Positions 10,634 through 20,316 of a DNA stretch of 46,910 nt are shown piece after piece. Numbering within the stretch: the first letter of the stretch is position 1; each line of letters opens with the position of its first letter. The notes below the pieces were generated by a model. The model did no database searches and was not told where the DNA came from. It was given only the letters and a program-made list of their open reading frames with translations. A program made the position numbers and the translations under genes. Source of the stretch: Welwitschia mirabilis (lineage: Eukaryota > Gnetophyta > Gnetopsida > Welwitschiales); the NCBI GenBank assembly GCA_051453625.1, contig JBOZIK010000001.1, positions 140,589,635 through 140,636,544 of the forward strand, given 5' to 3'.

Positions 10634-12019
10634 TACGCCATCAACTTATGTGTATTTGATAAGGTATTATAAGTTGTTTTTCAGGTGAATTAATAGATAA
10701 ATGCTTAATNNNNNNNNNNNNNNNNNNNNNNNNNNNNNNNNNNNNNNNNNNNNNNNNNNNNNNNNNNNNNNNNNNNNNNNNNNNNNNNNNNNNNNNNNNN
10801 NNNNNNNNNTTTGAAGAACTCCATAAGATGATTTATCTTATGATTCACTATTACGCCATTAACTTCTGTGTATTTGATAAGGTATTATGAGTTGTTTTTC
10901 AAGTGAATTAATAGATAAATTCTTAATTCCTATGATAATCGAGAACCAAGATGAAGACAATGAAAACATGTAGTTTTCATATAAATTACAAGCATTACAT
11001 GCAGATATAGATAAATTATATTTTTGAATAATGATTATTGCAAACAACGAGCGATCATACAGATTGAAGATTGATAAAAGCTTGTTGTTCACCTCATCAT
11101 CTGGATGTCAGTATTAGATGAAATCTCAAATACGATGATAATAAGTTCACATGAAGTTGACGAGCAGTTAGATTGGGAGATAAACAAATATCTCATTATC
11201 AATCTTCATCATCTCCTCCTTCGTCCGAACGATCATGAAAATGATACTGTTCTTTCACACTTTTACTGAATGTTTTCTCAAGTTGTTGTCACTTCTTTGT
11301 GACTTTACTTTTTATTTTAGCTAGGGTTTCTCCTCTACTTCTCTATCAGTTTTTCTTCCTTTTCTATCTATAAATAAAGGTCTTCCCCTCGATCCCTAAT
11401 TATCTTCGATAGTACCTGATATACTCATGATAGAAGATCTTAGAATTGAAGAACCATCCAATGATTACATAGAGATGTTCCCTTAGTGTTAGGTGGTGTT
11501 TTCTTCATTGGGAAATGGCTACTTTGTAATGCATATGCTTTTATGATTTTTAATATGAATTATCCTCTTTGTTCAANNNNNNNNNNNNNNNNNNNNNNNN
11601 NNNNNNNNNNNNNNNNNNNNNNNNNNNNNNNNNNNNNNNNNNNNNNNNNNNNNNNNNNNNNNNNNNNNNNNNNNNNNNNNNNNNNNNNNNNNNNNNNNNN
11701 NNNNNNNNNNNNNNNNNNNNNNNNNNNNNNNNNNNNNNNNNNNNNNNNNNNNNNNNNNNNNNNNNNNNNNNNNNNNNNNNNNNNNNNNNNNNNNNNNNNN
11801 NNNNNNNNNNNNNNNNNNNNNNNNNNNNNNNNNNNNNNNNNNNNNNNNNNNNNNNNNNNNNNNNNNNNNNNNNNNNNNNNNNNNNNNNNNNNNNNNNNNN
11901 NNNNNNNNNNNNNNNNNNNNNNNNNNNNNNNNNNNNNNNNNNNNNNNNNNNNNNNNNNNNNNNNNNNNNNNNNNNNNNNNNNNNNNNNNNNNNNNNNNNN
12001 NNNNNNNNNNNNNNNNNNN
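10634..12019 (+). repeat. Element C 5' LTR (end lies in a 443-N gap)
   Basis: Aligns with 16210-16934 from its start to 11576, then runs into the gap 11577-12019; the missing 290 or so bases of LTR would fit within it. A 100-N gap at 10710-10809 repeats 10592-10709 at 10810-10927. A TATAAATA box is at 11369-11376, with a conserved counterpart in the 3' LTR. The primer binding site would also lie in the gap and cannot be seen. Confidence 0.75.
11369..11376 (+). promoter_or_regulatory. LTR TATA box (TATAAATA), element C 5' LTR
   Basis: TATAAATA followed by AAGGTCTTCCC is conserved at the matching position of the 3' LTR (16727-16734), as expected of the LTR promoter. Confidence 0.55.
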
Positions 12020-12609
12020 GGTATACTAGTATCTTTTTTAAGTTTTTATTTTAGTTTTTATTTTTTACTAACCTCTAACATCCCCTTTATTGTCTAGATA
12101 TCATAGTCAGATGACTATCCCTTTTTTGCATTCCCTTTTATCTATGATTTCTATTTCTGTCATCAGGTTATTGTCCAGATGACATATAGGATGACACTTC
12201 AGATCTAAGACTGAATGGTTAAAATAGAAAAAGGCAAAAAATACTAGNNNNNNNNNNNNNNNNNNNNNNNNNNNNNNNNNNNNNNNNNNNNNNNNNNNNN
12301 NNNNNNNNNNNNNNNNNNNNNNNNNNNNNNNNNNNNNNNNNNNNNNNAGACTGAATGGTTAAAATAGAAAAAGGCAAAAAATACTAGAGAGAGAAATAGT
12401 TCATTGCAGAACATATCAGAGAAGGTTTGCAAATTTTAAAATTAAAAATCAAAATAGCCTAGATATACAAACTTTAGAAATTCATGAAATTTTTGATTTT
12501 ATTTCTGTAGAAGAGTCTAAATCTAATACCATGTCAACATCTCATCAAAAATAACCTATCTCCTTAAATCCACCTCCTATCATTCGAACCATTACTCCTA
12601 CTCCTTGCC
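12020..12609 (+). other. Element C 5' leader
   Basis: Between the gap and the first gag block. It includes a 100-N gap (12248-12347) with 12208-12247 repeated at 12348-12387. No motif recognised. Confidence 0.5.
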
Positions 12610-14340
12610 TTTCAAGGAGAACCTTATGAAGACCCCATATAACATATCGCTAAAATTAAACAACTCATTATTACTTCCAGAAATGGTTAAAAGTGCATAA
12701 CTGATAGAACCTACATGGTCATTTTTTCCATTACATTGCAAAATAAGGCTAAACTTTGGCTTCGAACAATTCCCTCATAAGAGCCTAAAATATTGGAATC
12801 AATTTCAAAAAGCCTTCATCAAAATATTTATGAATGAAACCATCATATAAAAACATAAGAAAGAAATCACAAACTTCCAATAATTCTCTAATGAAGATTA
12901 TACCTTTGCTTACGAGCGATTCTTTGTGGCTTTATACTTAAAGCCTGTAGATGCCTTTTTTGAAGTAAAATTAATAGACTATTTCTATAGTGGATTAAAC
13001 AGTCNNNNNNNNNNNNNNNNNNNNNNNNNNNNNNNNNNNNNNNNNNNNNNNNNNNNNNNNNNNNNNNNNNNNNNNNNNNNNNNNNNNNNNNNNNNNNNNN
13101 NNNNNNNNNNNNNNNNNNNNNNNNNNNNNNNNNNNNNNNNNNNNNNNNNNNNNNNNNNNNNNNNNNNNNNNNNNNNNNNNNNNNNNNNNNNNNNNNNNNN
13201 NNNNNNNNNNNNNNNNNNNNNNNNNNNNNNNNNNNNNNNNNNNNNNGAGAAATACACCCAGATGATCCTTGATGCTAAAGTGACAATTGAGAAAAGTCAA
13301 ATCATTATTCCAACTTGTGATTTGTGCGAGGATAGTTATCATGTTATCAAAGAGTATCCTTTACTTCTTACATGCAAAGAGAAAATTTATGAAGAAGTTC
13401 ATGCTTTGAATCAAAGCCCTCCAACTACATTCAAAACTATAACCAAAGATAAGTCCCTAATCATAATTATCAACATAGGATGAATGAATAACCTAATAAC
13501 TTTCAANNNNNNNNNNNNNNNNNNNNNNNNNNNNNNNNNNNNNNNNNNNNNNNNNNNNNNNNNNNNNNNNNNNNNNNNNNNNNNNNNNNNNNNNNNNNNN
13601 NNNNNNAGTCCCTAATCATAATTATCAACATAGGATGAATGAATAACCTAATAACTTTCAAACACATTATCCTAACTCCCAACCATTTTGAAATAGATTT
13701 AATCATCAAAACTTTCAATCCCATTCCAACTCCCAAAACCCTAGTGATCCTCTTATGAATTCTATTAAGGAGTTAAGAAAAATGCAAGAGAAGATAAATG
13801 AAAACATAGAAAATCTAGTAAACATCTTACAACAAAACATGCTTATCAATCAAAGATCACAAAGTCCCCTTACCAGTNNNNNNNNNNNNNNNNNNNNNNN
13901 NNNNNNNNNNNNNNNNNNNNNNNNNNNNNNNNNNNNNNNNNNNNNNNCTCCTAATCATAAGGCCTCAACTTCCCACAATGACAAAAATGATGAATAAGAA
14001 GACATAGAAATCGTAGAAAATTATTCCTTCCCTTCTTCACTTAGAAACAAAAAGAGAAATTCTTCACAAAAAAAAACCTATAACTCCATGGATTAATAGG
14101 CTTAACAAAAACCCTATCTTTGATGATTACTTGAAAGCCTTAATGCAAAACGTAAGCATCAACTTACCTTTTTGGAAACTTTTACAATATATCCCCAAAT
14201 ACTCTAAGCTATGAAAAGACCTAATCAGAAGAAAATAAAAATGTACTATAACTAGTAAATTCTTCCTAGCTCAATCCATTAGCAACTTAGTTTTCAAGAA
14301 GTATCCAAAGTTTAAAGTTCTGGGAGCAACAATTGTTAGT
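12610..14340 (+). pseudogene. Element C gag remnant
   Basis: Gypsy Gag. It begins with FQGEPYEDPI*HIAK at 12610, followed by KAKLWLRTIP, YWNQFQKAFIKIF, EDYTFAYERFFVALYL and KLIDYFYSGLN (12926-13004), then a 242-N gap. After it comes a zinc-knuckle trace CDLCEDSYHVIKEYP (13316 onward) with Cys, Cys and His in place and Tyr where the last Cys is expected. A short Glu/Lys/Asn-rich coil follows (13755-13877), then the spacer with FDDYLKALMQNVSINLPFW and IPKYSKL*KDLI (about 14110-14230), a block common in this gypsy group. Several frameshifts and stops, and gaps at 13507-13606 and 13878-13947. Confidence 0.82.
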
Positions 14341-14370
14341 ATTACTTTAGAAGAAAATTGAAGAATTAAA

Positions 14371-14622
14371 AAAGCCTTGATAGATATAGAAGCTAGTGTT
14401 AATATCATACCCTTGCATATTTGTTAGCATCTTAGATTGGAAGAGAGAATAGAACCTATACAAATTATCTTAGAGTTAGCTGATTCATCTGTTAAGAAAT
14501 CCTTAGGTGTGATTAATGACTTGGTTATTGAGATAAAGAAATCCTTATACCCAATAGATGTAGTTATTTTAGAGGTTAAGAATCAAGGTGGATATCCCCT
14601 ACTCTAGGTAGAGCTTTCTATG
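14371..14622 (+). pseudogene. Element C aspartic protease remnant
   Basis: Reads KALIDIEASVNIIPLHIC from 14371, then IILELADSSVKKSLGVINDL and YPIDVVILEV, ending YPLL*VELSM. This follows the gypsy retropepsin pattern with the DxGAS site, the substrate-side LADxSVKxPxGVxxD block and the ILGRPFM-like end. The catalytic Asp is kept (14383-14385) but the Gly of the motif is Glu (14389-14391), one G-to-A change. Two in-frame stops (TAG) lie where Gln or Trp-type codons are likely. Element B has its own separate protease at about 18931, so this is a distinct element. Confidence 0.85.
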
Positions 14623-15007
14623 TAACTGTCCATTGCATCATAGACACTAGAACTAGATTATTGAAATATCACTTTGGAAATAAATAATTTTCAATATGAG
14701 TCTTTGATGCCACTGAAAAGGATTTAAGAAACGATTTNNNNNNNNNNNNNNNNNNNNNNNNNNNNNNNNNNNNNNNNNNNNNNNNNNNNNNNNNNNNNNN
14801 NNNNNNNNNNNNNNNNNNNNNNNNNNNNNNNNNNNNNNNNNNNNNNNNNNNNNNNNNNNNNNNNNNNNNNNNNNNNNNNNNNNNNNNNNNNNNNNNNNNN
14901 NNNNNNNNNNNNNNNNNNNNNNNNNNNNNNNNNNNNNNNNNNNNNNNNNNNNNNNNNNNNNNNNNNNNNNNNNNNNNNNNNNNNNNNNNNNNNNNNNNNN
15001 NNNNNNN

Positions 15008-16209
15008 ATATCATGATTAGTTTATACTTGGGCATTTATAAGTGGTAAGATTGGATTCACCCAATCTTAAGACATTCCCATGTCGATGGACTATATTTAT
15101 AGGAAGATACCTTGTTTCTTGTGTTGTCTTTTTCAATGGTGGTTAAATCCTAAGTTATCAAGGAGTGTTCTTTTCTGTATTTTACTTTACTTATTTACCT
15201 TAGTCTTTCTTACATGTGTGATCCTATAGGAATTATCTTGTTTTTTTCAAAAAATAAAAAAAAAAGAAAGAAAAAGAAAGAAAAGTAAAAAGCATGATTT
15301 CCTACTGCAAGTACAATGGAGCAAATATTTTCGAGAGAAGCCTTTGGTAGTGTAATATGGTAGCTATGGTAACTCCATTAGGGGGTTAATCGACTATGCT
15401 TTGTAGTTCCTTACTCCTCTAATAGTGGTTACACTCCTCTCATCATTGTAAAAAGAAATAAATCTTTAGTCTTTTCACTTAATTATTTCACTTTTAGAGA
15501 TTCCGATGATTTTGTAGGTAGAAGTAGATGAGTACATTTCTTAGATACTTTTGGTTTTGACCTCCATTGTTCTACACGTTTGAAATTCTGGATATTGCCA
15601 TAACCACTGCCTTTTCAAATAAACTTTATTGAGTTAATACATTTGTCATACATCTTTACTTAGGTAATGTTATGATGTTTTCCTTTGGAGTTTACTACAT
15701 TAGTACTTACAATAGGTAAACAATCTTCTGCTTGTTTCTTATATCCATTTTCCTTTCACTTTTCTTCTACTTTCATGTATACTATTTTTCCTCTTCTTGT
15801 TCACATTTTTAACTTTTTCCTAGTATTTTCTCTTTTCATTAGTTTAAGCAATTCGGGACGCATTGCATATTTCAAGTAGAGCGCAGGACACATATATTTT
15901 TAGTATTTCTGATACAATTTTTTTTTTTATTATGAGAAAAGATTACTGGAGATCCTCCTTTTGAGCCAGTTCTAGTTTTTGAAGATCTTTTGAGGAGCCT
16001 GCCATCCATTATCTAGATGACATTCCAGACATATTAGAGGATCTTTTTGAATTTTTATAAATTTAGTCTGCCTTTATAATATGCTATAATCCTTTTTAAG
16101 ATGCTTTATTAAGATATCTTAGCTATTTTATTATTTAAATATTGTCTCACAAATGTGGTTTACCAGCTAGTTTTGTTAAGGACTAATAAGGCTAAGTGGC
16201 AAAATATGT
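15008..16209 (+). other. Element C 3' non-coding region
   Basis: From the 270-N gap to the 3' LTR. A purine-rich A/G tract lies at about 15249-15292. A 64-residue hydrophobic frame (15685-15879) shows no family resemblance. No clear polypurine tract is visible just before the LTR at 16210; the best is an AAGGCTAAGTGGCAAAA stretch near 16190. Confidence 0.55.
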
Positions 16210-17574
16210 TGTGCTGTCAACTTATGTGTATTTTATAAGGTATTATGAGTTGTTTTGTAGGTGAATTAATAGATAAATACTTAATTTCTATGATAATTAA
16301 GAACCAAGATGAAAAGAATGAAAACATGCAATCTCCAGATAAATTACAAGAATTTCATGTAGATATAGATAAATTGTATTTTTGGATAATGATTCCTGAA
16401 AATAATGAGCAATCAGATTGACTAAAGATTGACAAAAGCCTGTTGTCCACCTCATCGTCTAGACATCAGTATCAGATAACATCTCAAATAGGGCGATAAC
16501 AAGTTCACATGCAATTAATGAGCAGTTAGACTGGGAGATAAACAGATATCTCATTGTCAGTTTTTGTCATCTCCTCGTTTGTTTTGATGACCATGAAGTC
16601 GACACTATTCTCTCACACTTTTACCGAATGTTTTTTTGAGTTGTCACCACTTCTTTACTTCTTTACTTTACATGTTAGCTAGAGTTTCTTCTCTACTTCT
16701 TTATTAGTTTTCCTTCCTTTTCTGTCTATAAATAAAGGTCTTCCCCTTAATCCCTAATCATCTTTGATAGTACCTGATATACTTGTGACAGGAGATCTTG
16801 GGACTAAAGAGTCATCCAATGATTACAAAGAGACATTCCCTTGGTGTTGGGCAGTGTTTCCTTCATTAAGAAATGGCTACTTTGTAATGCAGATGCTTTT
16901 ATGATTTTTAATATGAATTATCTTTTTTGTTCAAAAAATGTAGGAACTTATCCCTTATAGTTTATGTTCTTTAAGATTTAGTGATAGGTTTCTTCTGTTA
17001 TATAGATTATGAGGATATCCTTTGTCAAGGTTGAGCTTGATTAGTTTAGGTGCATCATTGTTTCTTTTAATAGATTAGTTTTGCATTATTATGTTTTATT
17101 TTTAATTCCATGCATTCAAATTTATTTCAATAGATTAGGATTACATATTTCTATCTCGAAATGAATTCTATTATTTTCATACTATTGGCCTTCAATGGAA
17201 TTACAACATTCGGATCACTCTCAGCTATACTAGCATGCTGTGTATGTGCATCTTATTTGTAATTAACAAGAATTAGGTCAAAGCATAAAACATTGCATAA
17301 ATATGCATCGCAACATGCACTAATAATCATNNNNNNNNNNNNNNNNNNNNNNNNNNNNNNNNNNNNNNNNNNNNNNNNNNNNNNNNNNNNNNNNNNNNNN
17401 NNNNNNNNNNNNNNNNNNNNNNNNNNNNNNTTCTACATAAGCATATTTTATTTCAATTCCATGCATTGCAATTTATTTTAGTAGATTAGGATTACATATT
17501 TTTATCTTTAAATGAATTCTATTATTTCCATACTATTGGCCTTCGACGGAATTATGACATTCGGATCACTCCCA
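16210..17574 (+). repeat. Element C 3' LTR
   Basis: Starts TGTGCTGTCAAC and ends CCCA, just before ACTAT. A 100-N gap at 17331-17430 separates two copies of the end: 17104-17330 and 17455-17681. If these are one locus, the LTR is about 1.0 kb (16210-17223). The TATA box is at 16727-16734. Confidence 0.75.
16727..16734 (+). promoter_or_regulatory. LTR TATA box (TATAAATA), element C 3' LTR
   Basis: Identical to the 5' LTR box at 11369-11376, with conserved surroundings. Confidence 0.55.
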
Positions 17575-17681
17575 ACTATACTAGCATGATGTGTTTGTGC
17601 ATCTTATTTGTAATTAACAGGAATTAAGTCAAAGCATAAAACATTGCATAAATACGCATCACAACATGCACTAATAATCAT
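17104..17681 (+). repeat. Gap-flanking duplication: 17104-17330 and 17455-17681
   Basis: Around the 100-N gap 17331-17430; covers the end of LTR C. Confidence 0.85.
17575..17579 (+). repeat. Right target site duplication of element C (ACTAT)
   Basis: ACTAT directly follows the LTR terminus CTCCCA. In the duplicate before the gap (17224-17228) the same place reads GCTAT. Confidence 0.55.
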
Positions 17682-17947
17682 TAACTTCAAAAACTTATAA
17701 AATATCAACTATAATAAAGTTTTAAAAGCTTTTGAACTAAATTATTACCATAATAATAGCTGGGGATGAAATCTCAATCAATAAAAAATGCCTTACAGAC
17801 TATAGAGTAGTCAACTTCTTATTGAAGGCTTTCCAAATAATGTTTTATTTTTTCCTAAGTATACAATATCAAATTTATATGTCATGAAGTATTTTATAAA
17901 AATACATATAAACAATTTCAAGAAAATCATGAATGAAACCAATGATA

Positions 17948-18824
17948 ATTTAAATAAATTAGTAGAACTAATGTGATAATCTTTATATTTGAATTTATTA
18001 TAAGCATAATCTTTTTCATTAAATTATCAACTTAATCCAGATACCATTAATAATTCAAAAGAAATAACAAGAAATGCACCTAATATAAATCATGATTAAA
18101 ATGATTAATATTATGTTGTGGACATTTTACATGATAATATTCAACAAACTCAACCTACTAGTCCATCTTTAATAAATAAAAATCATGAATATACTAATAA
18201 ACCTCTTTTTTCCAAATACCTAAAGAATAATAATTAAGAAGTGACATAAGAGTTATAAACTTTATTAAAGAAAGAAACTATAGTTATGCATGTTTTTAAG
18301 CTTCTAAAAGATAATAATAAATATGAAAACTTTTNNNNNNNNNNNNNNNNNNNNNNNNNNNNNNNNNNNNNNNNNNNNNNNNNNNNNNNNNNNNNNNNNN
18401 NNNNNNNNNNNNNNNNNNNNNNNNNNNNNNNNNNATTTAAATAAATTAGTAGAACCAATGTGATAATCTTTATATTTGAATTTATGATAAGCATAATCTT
18501 TTCCATTAAATTATCAACTTAATCCAGATACCATTAATAATTCAAAATAAATAATAAGAAATGCACCTAAAATAAATCATGATAAAAATGATTAATATTG
18601 TGATGTGGACATTTTACATGATAATATTCAACAAACTCAACCTACTAGTCCATCTTCAATAAATAAAAATCATGAATATCCTAATCAATCTCTTTTTTTC
18701 AAAAACCTAAAGAATAATAATTAATAAGTGATATAAGAGTGATATAAGAGTGATATAAGAGTTATAATAAGAGTTATGCATATTTGTAAGATTCTAAAAG
18801 ATAATAATAAATATGAAAACTTTT
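17948..18824 (+). repeat. Gap-flanking duplication: 17948-18334 and 18435-18824
   Basis: Around the gap 18335-18434. The copies differ in an 11-base unit (one against three). Confidence 0.85.
18728..18760 (+). repeat. 11-base tandem repeat, three units
   Basis: GTGATATAAGA three times; the matching place in the duplicate (18240) has a single unit. Confidence 0.9.
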
Positions 18825-18930
18825 TAAAGATTTAGTTAAACAAAATTAGAAAAACATGATTTTTGAAAGAGTTCTTTTTCCTTTTAATTAAAGATTTTTG
18901 CAACTTAGATAATAAAGTGAAATGATCCTA

Positions 18931-19889
18931 GAATAATAACACATATGATTAATATAGAAGATAACTTTTACCTTAATCATTGTTTAGTGGAGAAGCAATT
19001 GTAAATACTTCTTGAACATATCTTAAGAAGATTGAATTTACAAGATAATTTATCAACAATAAATATAACATTAAAAATGGCTAATGATTCTTTAAAAAGA
19101 TCTATTGAAATTTTAAAGAATTTAGTTATTTAAATAAATAAATGTTATTTCTCAACTAATTTTATTCAGTAAAATTCAAGAAGATTAAATATTACTATTT
19201 AATTTTTAGATGAGCATGAACTAATAAAGCAAATGGTATTAGTAACACTACAAGTGCGATTCTTATATTATAATTTAATATTAATATTTATGATATAGCT
19301 ATAACATACATTAAGAAAGATGATGAAGATGGCCATTGCTACATTGAAAACATAAGTTTGATTAAATTGTATTATTTTCTTTTATTCAAAGATAAGTAAG
19401 AGGTACTTTTAATATATAAAATAACATGATTATCAATTTATTATACTCCTAAATTAAAAATTATTGAGAGATCTTTAAATTCTTTAAATCTATGTTAATT
19501 AGTAGAATATTTATTATGAAAAAATGAAAATAACATTAATGTAAATCCAATTGCAAATATCATTAAAGAAGAAAAAGAAAGAATTCTATGTGATAGGAAT
19601 TATTTACTTAGTAAGAAAGAATAAGTTAAAACTCCTTAAAAAGATGATAAATATAAAGGACTCCTATGAAAATCATTAAAAATACCTCCTCCAAATTTGA
19701 AATATAGTTTTGTACAAAAACTGTTAATTAGACCATTAGTTATTAGTGCTAAATTAATATAATAACAATAAGACACTCTTATGAAAATTTAAAAGAAAAG
19801 GTGGGTGCATTTTCTTGAACCCATAATGATTTATACATCCTTACATCATACAATAAAATATCTATTTAGGTATTAAATAAAAACTAGTA
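18931..19889 (+). pseudogene. Element B protease and pre-RT remnant
   Basis: Reads ILRRLNLQDN then ITLKMANDSLKRSIEILKNL (about 19022-19130), matching the xLQLADRSLKRPxGxxxDVL block of gypsy protease. The DxGAS site just before it (about 18985-19000) is recognisable only at the base level and is frame-shifted. Further on, LKIPPPNLKYSFVQ with RPLVISAKL (19676-19759) is the pre-RT LxPLPxHLxYxFL...PVIIS block. A 140-N gap (19890-20029) precedes RT. All frames are broken. Confidence 0.62.
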
Positions 19890-20039
19890 NNNNNNNNNNN
19901 NNNNNNNNNNNNNNNNNNNNNNNNNNNNNNNNNNNNNNNNNNNNNNNNNNNNNNNNNNNNNNNNNNNNNNNNNNNNNNNNNNNNNNNNNNNNNNNNNNNN
20001 NNNNNNNNNNNNNNNNNNNNNNNNNNNNNTCATATATGA

Positions 20040-20174
20040 TGGGTATGTATTAATTTTAGAAAAGTAAATGAAGTTACAAAGAAGGATCATTTTTCATTTT
20101 CATTCATTGACTAGGTAATTAATAAAATTCAGGGACATAACTTTTATTTCTTTCTTGATGATTATAGCAGATAC
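20040..20174 (+). pseudogene. Element B reverse transcriptase, 5' part
   Basis: One frame from 20040 reads WVCINFRKVNEVTKKDHFS, FSFID*VINKIQGHNFYF and FLDDYSRY, ending at 20174 in the GATAC repeat. This is the gypsy RT block that includes the first catalytic Asp (LDxYSxYxQI). It stops abruptly because the LTR of element D begins at 20175. The next residues of the domain are found at 35960, after element D. Confidence 0.88.
20170..20174 (+). repeat. Left target site duplication of element D (GATAC)
   Basis: GATAC (AGATAC if one more base is counted) abuts the LTR. The same string is at 35955-35959, beyond the other LTR. Confidence 0.85.
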
Positions 20175-20316
20175 TAAAGGATTGTGAATCCTAGAGATGG
20201 GGATAGGGATGAATAGGGTTTAGAAAATGAATGAATATATTCACAAAAAATATACTCACATAAAATAAACACTAAATTACTCATGCAAATGAAAATTGAA
20301 ACTAATCTGAAAATAA

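Larger units (their letters stand above)
10634..17574 (+). mobile_element. Element C: gag-protease-only LTR element inserted in element B
   Basis: Two LTR copies (10634 onward and 16210 onward) align over about 720 bases visible in both. The inside holds gag and an aspartic protease only; RT, RNase H and integrase are absent. Direct repeats ACTAT lie at 10629-10633 and 17575-17579. The left LTR copy starts TACGCCATCAAC and the right one TGTGCTGTCAAC; the right LTR ends in CCCA. The relation of its gag to that of A and B makes it Ty3/gypsy. The N gap at 14738-15007 (270) is too small for a full pol if its size estimate is right. Confidence 0.75.
17580..18930 (+). pseudogene. Element B gag tail and gag-protease spacer
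   Basis: Follows element C. Readable but broken pieces include NYYHNNSWG (about 17740), PLFSKYLKNNN (about 18210), and KLLKDNNKYENFL (about 18300, repeated near 18800), which resemble the spacer that precedes the gypsy protease (the P...L......FLK pattern also seen in element C). The 100-N gap 18335-18434 separates two copies, 17948-18334 and 18435-18824. In the second copy an 11-base unit is present three times (18728-18760) where the first has one. Confidence 0.5.

Noticed and set aside
11486-12097. 203-residue open frame
   Set aside because: About three quarters of it is the 443-N gap; the rest is LTR of element C.
15685-15879. 64-residue hydrophobic frame in element C, a possible membrane peptide
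   Set aside because: T-rich DNA makes Phe/Leu-rich frames by chance; no start context, no relative.
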